From contig OY759271.1 in assembly GCA_963662155.1 (NCBI GenBank), positions 15,723,084 to 15,787,083 of the forward strand: DNA of 64,000 bases, written 5' to 3'. Below the pieces are notes generated by a model. The model was not told the DNA's origin. It worked only from the letters and a program-made list of their open reading frames with translations, and ran no database searches. Positions 48,001 to 58,520 of the stretch are shown here, one piece after another. The stretch is from Lamellibrachia columna (taxonomy: Eukaryota; Annelida; Polychaeta; Sabellida; Siboglinidae). How positions within the stretch are numbered: position 1 is the first letter of the stretch; each line of letters begins with the position of its first letter. The translations under genes were made by a program, and so were the position numbers.

Positions 48001-48841
48001 GAAATCAACGGGCACATTTGTCGGGTGAAAGTGGCAGCTTCCCAATCTGTTGCACGATCTTATCTTTGTTCTGAAAACCAGCGAACAGAACTTCGGCACT
48101 GGCCATGAAAGCCTTCTTGAACAATTCTGAGTGAGTAAACGGCACCTGGTGTTGAGCGAGTAACAGATGCGATAGCTGGCTCCATTAAGATGGCTTGAAA
48201 TGTCTGTAAACACAGATACTCTCTCGTCTCGCCCAAGTTGTTGCATCAAATCGTTTCTTGAACTCCTTCATGCGTTCGTCTTTTCCCACAGATGCACCGT
48301 CAAAGCACTTTTTATGCTTCGAATCGCAATGCCGCTTCACGTTATAGCGTTTCAAATCAGCAACGCTTTCTCTGCATATCAAACACATAGCAAAAGAAGT
48401 ACTCATGCTCCCAGGCAGCGGCAAACGCTCTCTTTCCGGAATAATCAATCGATATAGGCTATAGTCCTGAGATTCACAAATTCAATGTTAGCTGTGTCGA
48501 AGATGGCTTGTTATTGAGCGATGTTTCATCCGGGTTTCTGGGAATCGAGCGTTAGCTTGTTATATTAACAGTAGCGCCACCTAGCGAACATCACTGCAAA
48601 GGTGAAGGTTGTTGCTATTAAATGTGTACGAAGTTTACTCTGGCGAATTTACATTAAGGGAACAACACAATTAATGCTTCATAATATTCCAAATTTGTAT
48701 AAGCTCTATGCCTGTTTTGTAAAGTTGAAACAGTTGGCATAATTATATTGAAAACCATCAGGAAACGCGTTATTTAGTGCTCATAGAACAACTGGGAAAT
48801 TGGCCAAATTTGGCCCGCGGGCCAGAGTTTGCGGACCGCTG
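48001..48841 (-). mobile_element. hAT transposon end with BED-type zinc finger relic
   Basis: The minus strand starts at the terminal inverted repeat CAGCGGTCCGCAAACTCTGG (from 48841 down), followed by a GC-rich palindromic part. A frame from 48448 has CLICRESVADLKRYNVKRHC then SKHK, a BED-like C2-H2 finger as in hAT-derived GTF2IRD2/ZBED proteins. It continues after an in-frame TAA (near 48187) with QVPFTHSELFKKAFMASAEV and FQNKDKIVQQIGKLPLSPDK. The transposase core is cut off by the LINE at 48000. Next to the end, TTCTAAGG (48842-48849) corresponds to TTCTCAGG in duplication copy A, consistent with an 8-bp target site. Confidence 0.8.
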
Positions 48842-50529
48842 TTCTAAGGTGTAGACCATGACAAAAATGTATTTAACAAAATAGTCCTGCCATAAATAAT
48901 ATATGACATTTTAATGTAATAATCGATTATTAAATAATAATAAATAAATATACAAATGTTCACATCAGCATATATAAAAAGGCTACTGTAAACAAATTGT
49001 TTTGTGTTCTATGCTAGTAACATAACATCAGTGTGTTTGTAGTCCTGACTAAATTCGGCAACCAATTCCACAGATTGCGACCACCGTACGTGACCGTCTG
49101 CGAAACATACGGTCACGTACATAATCAATCCAAATAGTTTTCTTACCAACACGAACAAGTCACTCCATGTCATTTAAAATAATACAACATGTCTAGACAA
49201 CACGTGCATATACCAGGTGTACCTTATAAGGTATACCTCAATACCAGGACGCTCAACACTAGGCAATGGTTTATTACAGTGCTCACGAAGACCATGACGT
49301 ACGTGGTTTGGAACCTTGGCTCGCGCCCACACAATCATGTGATAACAATTACGATGTGTACAACCTAATTGCCCACCCGTTAAACACCTACATGCAGGAA
49401 TAAAATAAGAAATAATATGTCTTGGACGACACACCAGGACCGAAGTGCTCGTACAACAGTAAATAAAAGGGCCGACATAGTCTTGTAATGTAAACATGTA
49501 AGCATTACATACTTATTGCGTACTCACAGAATGGAGATATACAGCTGAAACCCACAAAGAAGGGTGGTTCTCGCGACTTAAGCGAATCACCTATCTAGTC
49601 CGTACGAGAACACATACGAATAATGATGCAGTGGAGATCTGTATCGGAACCAGTCAAACGCCCCGGCTTCGAGAGAGACGCACCGAACCGACTACTTCGT
49701 TCACCGTTGAAAGCCGAAGTCTGGCCGCATGAGCCGATTCAGCCAATTAAAGAAACGTTGGTGACCCAATTTCCGGGAAATGTGCTTCTTTTCATGCGAC
49801 AGGTGTGTTGATTTATTAATTAATAGGAAAGCCCATGAAATGTGTTTTATTATTTAATTAGTTATACATGAGTCCATCAGTTTTTATTTATGCGTGATCC
49901 TCGACAATTGTTTATTGTGCTCTGCTTGGTTAAACTGGTGAAAAAATTGGTATGCCTGTCTGTATAATTATTGTGCTATCTTTTCTTTTCTTGTTTGATC
50001 AAATCTTACATTTCCCACGTCTATTCTTTGTACACCTCTACGTCTGTGGTTTCCATATGTCTACACCAACGTTTAGCCATCCTTTGTGTAGGAATGACTG
50101 AATGATGGAGTTTCTGGGAAATTAGGTCGTTTCTGTTACCAGCGGCTGTGGCGCGTGTTACTTCCGGTTTGGTTGAAGCAACGAACAAAAAGCAGTTCAC
50201 CCAGTTCTGCTCTGTTAATTTTCAGTAGGCGTTGTTGTAATAGTTATTCGAGATTTCATATTTCAAATCGTGACAGGACAATATACGCTCCGGACATTAC
50301 CCGTCTGGGAATCAGCTTCTGGACATTAACCACCTAGTTGTGGTCTTTTTGTGGTCTTAGGATTAGCTTCAAGGGAAACGTTTATTCCATTTAGGAATTG
50401 TTTTAGAGTTAAATTATTATTATGATTTAGATTATGGGTTAGGAGTAAGATTCCTTTGGTTTTAGTTTAAAGCATACACTATCTTAATGTGTTTGATCGG
50501 GGGGTATGCATTACTCCCTAGGACATTAG

Positions 50530-50905
50530 CCCCGTTGGGATATTATCCAGAGGTAATGTCCAAGGGGCAATGTCCAGGGGGTAAAGTCCAGAAGGGCAAT
50601 GTCCAGGGGATAAAGTCCAGAAGGGTAATGTCCAAGGGGCAATGTCCAGAAGGGTAATGTCCAGGGGGTAAAGTCCAGAAGGGTAATGGCCAAGGGGCAA
50701 TGTCCAGAAGGGTATTGTCCAGGGGGTAAAGTCCAGAAGGGTAATAGCCAAGGGGCAATGTCCAGAAGGGTATTGTCCAGGGGGTAAAGTCCAGAACGGT
50801 AATGTCCAAGGGGCAATGTCCAGAAGGGTATTGTCCAGGGGGTAAAGTCCAGAAGGGTAATGGCCAAGGGGCAATGTCCAGAAGGGTATTGTCCAGGGGG
50901 TAAAA
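50530..50905. repeat. TCCAGAAGGG minisatellite, copy B
   Basis: Same units as 28850-29065 in a 60-base higher-order arrangement, with about 160 bases more than copy A. Confidence 0.93.
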
Positions 50906-51356
50906 TGCTAAGGCCAGTTCAAATAAAAGACGACAATATTGCAGAGTGAAACGTTTGTACTTAAACATAGCTGATCGCGCTATTTGTCGATACATCTCGT
51001 CAGTTCAGTGGCGATATAATAACAAACAAAGAAAATTGTCTTATTTTTCATAAATATTTCACATTTATTCACCTCTTCAGTACATCTTTCGTTGGCACAA
51101 CACGCGTCGATTTATTTTTAAATCGAAATATACTGTGTCAAATCAGAAAGGTTTTCGCTGTGTAGCCGTGGAAAAAGAAGACAAAGAAAAATATTCCATT
51201 TCAATTCAACATAGGCCGCCATTCCATATCCTAGCATATGCTACGTTACACGGTGGTGTTTAAAAATAGATATTTCCTCAAGAAGGCCTCTGATTAGGCT
51301 ATACATTATTTTCTCCATGGTTGGGTGATTTTACCTATTTTTTTATTAGTTTACAT

Positions 51357-51471
51357 GTGATCGCTACTAGCGCAGACACCACAATCTCCCAAAGTGATCG
51401 CTACTAGCGCAGACACCACAATCTCCCAAAGTGATCGCTACTAGCGCGGACACCACAATCTCCCAAAGTGC
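51357..51471. repeat. 37-bp direct triplication, copy B only
   Basis: GTGATCGCTACTAGCGC through CTCCCAAA occurs three times in tandem; duplication copy A has one copy. Confidence 0.92.
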
Positions 51472-51739
51472 ATCATTCGTCAGCTGTGTAAAATGCGTAA
51501 TATGCTATCCGCCTAAAGGTCAATGGTGGATTCATGGACGTTATAAGCAATACAAAGTAGTTTTAAGATACCCAGACTATTTGTTGACAGTAGCCACAAA
51601 ACATTATCATTGGCACATCAAGTGTTAACGCATCACGGGTTCTTAGTCCATGTTATTTATTTCTGGTGGTGAACATTTCTATCAAAGTACCAAGGACCAT
51701 AACCATGTCTTGCATTGATCTTGATATTGAACTCGACTG

Positions 51740-52180
51740 GCAGCCTAAATCTTGATACTGAACTCGACTGGCAGCCTAAATCCAGGCCGTGGCCTGATCG
51801 ATGAGTTGGTACAAAAACACGTTGGGTTAAACCATACATAGTCAGTTAGCAGACTTTTTCACATGTCACAAACTGGTAAATCAAGTCTCAGGTCATTGAC
51901 CTGCAAGTCAAGTCAAATATCAAGTCAATAACCTGCAAGTCAAGTCTCGAGTCATCTATCTGAATTCCATGTCAAGTCATAAGTCAGGAAAATATGCGAC
52001 TCGAGTCAGCTCATCTGACTCGAGTCATGAAGTCTGTCAGTAAGTCACACATCCTTAATCCTGTCAGCTATCAATCTAGCTATCACCAGTATCAATATCC
52101 ACAGGTATATTAAAATCATATGTTATCAGGAGCGAATTGCAGGTCCAGATTGCCTTGTTGACACCATTGCTCACCTTACT
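51740..52180. repeat. Copy-B insertion with CAAGTC-rich repeat
   Basis: A 31-base doubling (CTTGATA..GAACTCGACTGG) is followed by AAGTCAAGTC and ACTCGAGTCA-rich sequence absent from copy A. Similar motifs are at 39830-39970, suggesting a dispersed element. Confidence 0.7.
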
Positions 52181-53344
52181 GGACGCCAGAGAATCATGCC
52201 TGAAGATTGCATTGTATCTGTGTAGCTGACCTCTTCTGGTTGGCCACATTCTGGAAATGCCACTCATTGTTAGGTGACGTTAAAATACCTCTTCCATACA
52301 CAACTCAATGGCCTTGCAATGTAGGATATGTAGCCATAATGATTAATGCACCTAACTCGACACTAATTCAACTTATAGTGGTAAAGTTCGCTTGTTGTGA
52401 TTACTCGAGGTCCAACTATACATTTTATTAACAACGTTATGCTAAGTTGGGGGATTTCATCTTGGATTAAACCTAAAAGCGCCTCTCAGTGTTCACGCGG
52501 AATGTGAGAAACTGTTCTCAAACGAAACAGTCTCGTTATCGAGTCAGAATATGTTTGGTTGATGACCCTTAAATACTCATAGTTGAGCTTAACAGGGCTG
52601 GGAGTCAAATATGTGTAACCTACGTATTCAATGCAGGGCATATTACATCTGCAGAAACTAGCGCAACATTACCCGATTACGAAACGATGAATCGCGAAGT
52701 AAAGAAGTACGGAAATAGCATTATCTTGCTTTGATTCATAATAGGTTTCATGGGCTGATCCAAGGGATGTTCATCGGGGGTCCGAGCACCTCCCCTTTTT
52801 TGCCGGATTTGTTTTCATCAAGTCAAAATTAATGGTCTACGAAGGTATGAAAAGTCTATTTCCTGATGTAATAAGTTACAGCAGTGGCGAACTTGCATAA
52901 TTTCACCCAAAGTGACAAGGGAAGCTCGAAAGCTTGATCACAACATCGGTGTCAATCTCACCGAGTTTATGCACCTTTGCAGGACGCGATGAGTTCATCG
53001 CTTTGATACACATGTGCTAGCACAACACATTCAAACTAGAATCGATTGAATGCTCATGGCGATGGGTCGTGGTATGAATAAAGAAACCATGAATTCACAT
53101 AAATTCATAAACAAACAATTATTCAATCTATTTGGTAAATATATCGCAAGCACAATCTACTGTAGTGTATACATACAGTGTTCCCCTCTTATTAGACAAG
53201 AAGCCACCTCCTCACCAGAGGTCACCTTACCATGTAGTAAACGATGCTTACTCATGACAGTTTCTCCTCACGAAGACCATCCCTCTTTTATAAGGTCATT
53301 GCCCCTTTCCATAAGGAATGGCTTTATATGATGGGGGTAGGTGT

Positions 53345-53352
53345 GTGTTGTG

Positions 53353-53443
<91 letters not shown>
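53345..53443. repeat. (GTGC)n microsatellite
   Basis: Uninterrupted GTGC units; counterpart of 30992-31172. Confidence 0.97.
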
Positions 53444-54547
53444 ATATGCTATAGACATTTGGATATCAAGAAGACTTGTCACCTGGTGTCGTTTTGGGGG
53501 AAACTGGGCATCCCCTTTTTCAGGGTTTGGTCCGTTCACGTGTTTGCATTGTTCTTCAGTGTGTCAGCTACTCGAAATGAACGCGCACAATCTCTGAGAA
53601 AAATTGGGTTTCCCAGAGACATACACGCCTCCTTTATTACAGCCCTGTCTTGGCGGAAACTCAACGTTGGCATGTGTGGCAAGACGTCCACCTAGTCAGT
53701 GTGACAGCGCCTGTAAACAAAATCGCAGAGTGACAGGCAGCATTTAAATATGCAGCGCTTTACCCGTGAAGATGTAAACGACCCTGCTAATATGTAAAAG
53801 TGCCCTCTGACGCAATGTTCACGTATCAGGTTATCGCGTGAGTCACCCGGGTGACTAATGTATGAAATGCAGTTTCCAGAAAACTAGGTCAGTTTCGCTT
53901 TTCGGGAAACCGCGGGACGTTCGCGAACATTATCTGTCAGCGGCTTGTTAGGGACGATCCCAAAACATCGATGTACACGAAACTGGTTTATTTGGGGGGG
54001 GTGGTTAGCGGCTGTTAAGCGTCGTACTTCGGTGTATTTCCCCACAAACATAGTTTGTTTTCCGATCAAAGTTCATACCCGTCCTCGGTGGGGGAGAGGT
54101 TCGAACGAACCCCCCTTTTTCAGAAATCATCCCAGACATTCGCGGCTGATTGTGTAAGCTCGAACCCCCTTTTCAAAACACAGAGAACGGGCCTGCAGTT
54201 CATAATGACAAGGGTGTTGACTTATGATGGCTGAACTTGAACGGTATGTGATGGCTACAGCAGGAAGGATTAGGACGGGTATACACAGGTCGATGTAATA
54301 AAATATTTCATGTAGCGGTGGAAGGGGTCTGAGGGTAAATGACATCGGTTTTGTGTAATGGCGTACATCAGTGTTTTGAGATGATCCTTTAGTTTATCGA
54401 TTGCAAAAAAGTTGGCCTACTGGCGAGTCACGCATGACGACTTCTACCTGCAGTAAATAATACATCTGCGGATGCGGCTTCGAACTGTATTAATATCGAT
54501 CGGTGTCTGTCAGTGAAGCAGCAATCTCATGGTTCAATTCAATTCAA

Positions 54548-54830
54548 TGTATGTATGTATGTATGTATGTATGTATGTATGTATGTATGTATGTATGTAT
54601 GTATGTATGTATGTATGAATGTATGTATGTATGAATGTATGTATGTATGTATGTATGTATGTATGTATGTATGTATGTATGTATGTATGTATGTATGTAT
54701 GAATGTATGTATGTATGTATGAATGTATGTATGTATGTATGCATGCATGCATGCATGCATGCATGCATGCATGCATGTATGTATGTATGTATGTATGTAT
54801 GTATGTATGTATGTATGTATGTATGTATGT
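54548..54830. repeat. (TATG)n/(GCAT)n microsatellite
   Basis: TATG units with GAATG variants and an internal block of GCAT units (54738-54777). Open frames here are artefacts. Confidence 0.97.
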
Positions 54831-55303
54831 TTCTCTCTTCTTCGGAACAGTGCCGCACCGTGGTGACTACATGCAACGTGAATGTTGGGCAGGTTAAAAT
54901 CGGGATAACATTTGTGCTAAGTACTTAAACATTCAGCGTGACCGTCTGTTGCTGGTGGCTGTTCAGTTACGGAAGCTTTTCTTTAAAGCCACCCACAATA
55001 CATAACTGTCTCGGTGTAGTGACACTGAAGAACCATCTAGAACAAATTGGATTAGACATAGACTGGACATTATAGTCGCCGCCGTCGCCACAACAGAGCA
55101 TTATGACAACAATAAGGATCAGAGGCTAACTGGATGGAGTCTCGCGAGAGAATTTAATTTGAATTCATAGAAGAGTTGACAACTGTCACATGTTGACAGC
55201 CTAACAACTGCAAAAAAAAAAAATTAACGTCCACTATACAAAGTAAAGGACGCGTTATGACAGTCGTCCCATATGAGTCGATGTCTTCCTCTTTTCCTTT
55301 TCC

Positions 55304-56326
55304 TTATTTCAGTTCAAACAGTCCCCTAAAGACAGGCTCAAGGCGCAATATACGCTCCAGTCTGTCTCTAATGTTATCGATAGTCATGGGCGCAATTCCA
55401 TCGAGGAGATTGATCTGTGGAACGAAGTAGTGTGGCTGACGACGTTGCTCCATGGCTCGGTAGAGACGACGGAGGACGCCGATGAACCTCGGACCGAGCT
55501 CAGACTGGCTCCAGTTGCTAACTTCCTTCATCTCGTAGAAGAGCGCCGTCTTCAGATGATATGACGTCAACTTCTTCAGACTGTCTTCTCGATTACGTAC
55601 AACTTTGAGGATGCGCAAGACGTGCCTGCGGCAGCCCTTGTCACTGTCCATGCCGTCGAACAGCGACTTCTCGTCCAGAGAGAACGACAGACGCCACGTA
55701 TCCTTCTCCTGCGCCTGCTTCCCGTCGGCTGTTTTGATCTGCTTGGCTACAAATATTCGCTTTCGCGGACCCAGCTGTACTTCGTGCGCGAGAACGACAT
55801 CGACGGAATACCACGGCACGTCTTTCCCTCGGGACACGTCCATCTGGATAGCCGGGCCGTGCCGTCGGAGTGTTACGTCGCGCAACCGGGCTGAGTGTTT
55901 GTTGAGGATTTTCTGCAACGTGCCATAAAATCGGTCGACAGTTTTAATGGGAGAAAGACAGCGGTTGTCGCCGAGAGCATCCTTAAACACGTCAGGATCA
56001 GTTCCCACGCCTGCAACCTTCAGCTTGTAATAGCCGGGATTGCGCGCTGGTACGGGTGTTAGATCTTGACTCCCGGCAGTCCGAATCACCATGATGTCGA
56101 ATTCGAGGTCGTTTGACACCTTCACTCCCTCGTACGAACTGCCGGTGTATTCGATGCGGGAACATTTCCCCTGCGCCCGCAGCTCGCTGGCGATGAGTTC
56201 CGTGTACTCCGTGTGTCGTTGTTTGGTCTCAACAATTTCCTTCTGTGGCTGGCGGGCGTGTTTCTCGTGAAACTCTCGCAGCAGCTTCGTTGTTTCCGGT
56301 TTGTCGTGCCAGGCAAGTTTGTCCAT
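55304..56326 (-). CDS. cGAS-like receptor 4 (Mab-21/cGLR nucleotidyltransferase)
   Basis: A 340-residue paralogue of cGLR-2 in duplication copy B. Identical catalytic features: GSSYEG at 62-67, Glu75 and Asp77, and Asp176, with the same C-terminal blocks and no zinc ribbon. About 17 substitutions relative to cGLR-2 by eye. Four of them cluster at 103-109 (MVADVVTG becomes KVAGVGTD), and GC becomes RR near residue 295. The reading frame is intact despite the substitutions, so both copies are probably still constrained. The acceptor TTTGTAG upstream of the ATG is preserved. At one point ([13 protein letters not shown]) it matches cGLR-3 better than cGLR-2. Ligand and product unknown. Confidence 0.94.
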   Translation of the reverse strand: MDKLAWHDKPETTKLLREFHEKHARQPQKEIVETKQRHTEYTELIASELRAQGKCSRIEYTGSSYEGVKVSNDLEFDIMVIRTAGSQDLTPVPARNPGYYKLKVAGVGTDPDVFKDALGDNRCLSPIKTVDRFYGTLQKILNKHSARLRDVTLRRHGPAIQMDVSRGKDVPWYSVDVVLAHEVQLGPRKRIFVAKQIKTADGKQAQEKDTWRLSFSLDEKSLFDGMDSDKGCRRHVLRILKVVRNREDSLKKLTSYHLKTALFYEMKEVSNWSQSELGPRFIGVLRRLYRAMEQRRQPHYFVPQINLLDGIAPMTIDNIRDRLERILRLEPVFRGLFELK

Positions 56327-57217
56327 CTTTCATCCGTGAAATCTACCTACAAACAAGAATCGAATATGAATTTATTTACATTGTTTATACATAAAGAAAC
56401 ATGCATGCACGCACGCACGCACCCACGCATGCACGCACCCACCCACTCATCCCTACGATTTGATCCGTTCCGTGTTGTTCATAAATTGCAACACATTTTA
56501 GCGGCTATTCATTGAGAAAAAAAAACTTCGGAAAATGGTAATGGTAAACTAATGGGTGACTAAGCTTGCCCCCCCCCGGCCTCCCCCTTTGTAAGATTCC
56601 AGATACGCCAATGGAGATATCAAAAGAAATGGTGTACGTGCGTTTGTTGTGCGTGCTCGGAAAAATGTAAGACATTTTACGTACCACTAGACCGAGTGTG
56701 ATATGGTATGAATGATTATGAGTATAACGATTCTCGATAATACTATTCTACGCTATCCTGTGTAGCTACTAGCTAGTTAATCAAGACAACGTTGTGGGTC
56801 GAACTAGAAATCTTCTGTATATGTTTGGTTTCGATTACGTTCGTTAGACCCGATGTAAAAAAAAATTAAATGTACGTGCACGTAGTTGTACGTGCACGTA
56901 GTTGCGCTGTAAGTTGTGAAGAGATTCATCAGACTGATGATTGCAATTTATTAATATTTTAATCGTTTTTCACAGTCAATTTTACCTTTTTTCTGTGTGA
57001 CTTATATACAAAATTCAGCTGCACTCATCAGACTGACCACACCTAGATGGTTATGACGACATCAGATGAGCCGCCCACGGAGAGACCGTGGCCGGGGGGT
57101 GGGGGGGTGTTGAAAGTATCGACGTCAATAAACTCAGGTACAAAAATGTATATTTCAACAGGGGGCACACCAGCGCATGATGACTACCGTGCCACCTTGT
57201 AGTCCTTGTCATGCAGT

Positions 57218-57250
57218 CCGGTGAAGGCAGCCAACAGCTGTCGAAACGTC
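57218..57250 (+). ncRNA. Hammerhead-like core, copy B (degenerate)
   Basis: Counterpart of 34456-34488 with the same stem II and GAAACGTC. The first core reads CCGGTGA, a second deviation from CTGATGA, so it is unlikely to cleave. Confidence 0.3.
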
Positions 57251-57489
57251 GCAAAGAAAAATTGACTGTGAAAACGAGTAAAAGATTAATGGATAAGGGA
57301 GGCTTGCTGATGTGCCACGACGCGGATGAGAATCTGCGAGACGATAATAAATTTGGCTGGCGAGACCCCGTCGTTGACCGTAGGCGGCGTAGACAAAACA
57401 CGGCTCTTACCTGTGATTATGTTCGCACAGTACAGTCGATCGAACAGACAGACCCAACCGACGCCCGCTGATGTGTAGGTACTATTACC

Positions 57490-57735
57490 TATGGAGCGCC
57501 ATCCATGTCAGTGAAGCGCGCATGTGATTGGTCAGTCACCGCTCCGCGTCGCGCGGTTCGAGTCAGTGAAGCGCGCATAGGATTGGCAACGGTCGCGACG
57601 TGCTTCCCTCACGATCCCGAAATAGCTGTCCTGCGTTGCAGTGACGTCAGTGACTGTAGTCACCCCTACTTTTCTCGAGTTGTGCCCATGAGGGGGGTCA
57701 CTCAATACATCGCCAGCTAGTACGTGCATCATATC
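57490..57735 (-). promoter_or_regulatory. CpG-rich block with inverted CCAAT boxes
   Basis: Just outside duplication copy B, this GC/CpG-rich stretch holds GATTGGTCAG and GATTGGCAAC (CCAAT on the minus strand) within two diverged copies of GTCAGTGAAGCGCGCAT. It lies 1.2 kb upstream of cGLR-4, which probably has a 5' untranslated intron, so it is a promoter candidate for that gene. Position and base composition are the only evidence. Confidence 0.25.
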
Positions 57736-58065
57736 CTCCCGACAAAATCCACGTTTTATTTTCTGTATCCAACACACGTTAACGCATGCAAGTTACAATG
57801 CTATTGAGCTTACTGCTTTCATATTTCGTACTTTAAATAAGATAAATGTACGTATCTTTTATATAAGTGACGTCAGTCGCCTCTTAACTGGGCTAGCTGC
57901 TCAGATAGAAATAGAACGTTGCCGGTGATCTCAGCCTTTCAGGATCTCGGCATGAGTTATCTCGACCTGTTTTAGTGAACTCGGCCAGTGACCTCGGCTT
58001 ATGCGGAGGTGAATTCGGCCTGTGCATCGGTGATCTCGGCCTGTCTTTTATCATTGATCAACAAA
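57736..58065. other. Stretch without supported gene
   Basis: Short repeats of GATCTCGGC / GTGA.CTCGGCC in 57925-58045 immediately precede the CR1 5' junction. Nothing else recognised. Confidence 0.5.
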
Positions 58066-58518
58066 ATAGAGGCGATAACTGAGAGGGTAAAAAACATCGT
58101 AGGCTCGGGTAAGGGTGGATCTGTTTTAGTACACGTAGGGACAAATAACGTAGAGAGGGAGGGTACAACTGCCATAGTTAGGAAATATAGGCAGTTGGTC
58201 AGAACACTAAAACAGACGCGGGTTGAGCAGGTAATACTGTCAGGGATTTTACCTGTAATGGGCAGGAGGGGTCACAAATATCGAAATTGTCGGGGGATGG
58301 CAATTAACATGTTAGTCCAGAGGCTGTGTAGGGAAGAGGAAGTTGGATTTGTGGATTTATGGGGAAGTTTTGTTGGGAGGGCAGATATGTACATGAAGGA
58401 TGGGCTTCATTTAAGTGGAAAGGGGGCGGCAGTATTCGCGGACAAACTTTCAGCAGCAGTAGATAGCGACTTGGGTACAATGACAAATGTTTTTGGAAGT
58501 AAACATTCTTTAAACTAG
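58066..58518 (+). pseudogene. CR1 ORF1, 5'-truncated
   Basis: Retains VLVHVGTNNVEREG and KDGLHLSGKG of the esterase-like domain and ends LN-TAG. The N-terminal repeats and GDS block are lost. An open frame continues upstream into unrelated flank (57988), so an ATG there could start a chimeric product, but that is chance. Confidence 0.9.
58509..58518 (+). promoter_or_regulatory. Candidate -1 frameshift site TTTAAAC-TAG
   Basis: ORF1 codons TCT TTA AAC TAG give the heptamer T TTA AAC at 58509-58515, directly before the stop. Slipping back one base reads TTT AAA CTA GAA GTG and enters ORF2 without a stop. No convincing downstream pseudoknot was found by eye; a weak stem CTAGAGGT/GCCACTAG starts about 20 bases later. 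Confidence 0.65.
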
Positions 58519-58520
58519 AA

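Larger units (their letters stand above)
48842..57485. repeat. Segmental duplication, copy B (contains cGLR-4)
   Basis: Colinear partner of 27172-34700. Copy B has extra sequence: a longer minisatellite (50530-50905), a 37-bp triplication (51357-51471), an insertion of about 400 bases (51770-52180), a longer TATG array and about 300 extra bases near 56690-57000. It lacks the TG run and about 80 bases of the cGLR 3' flank. Confidence 0.93.
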
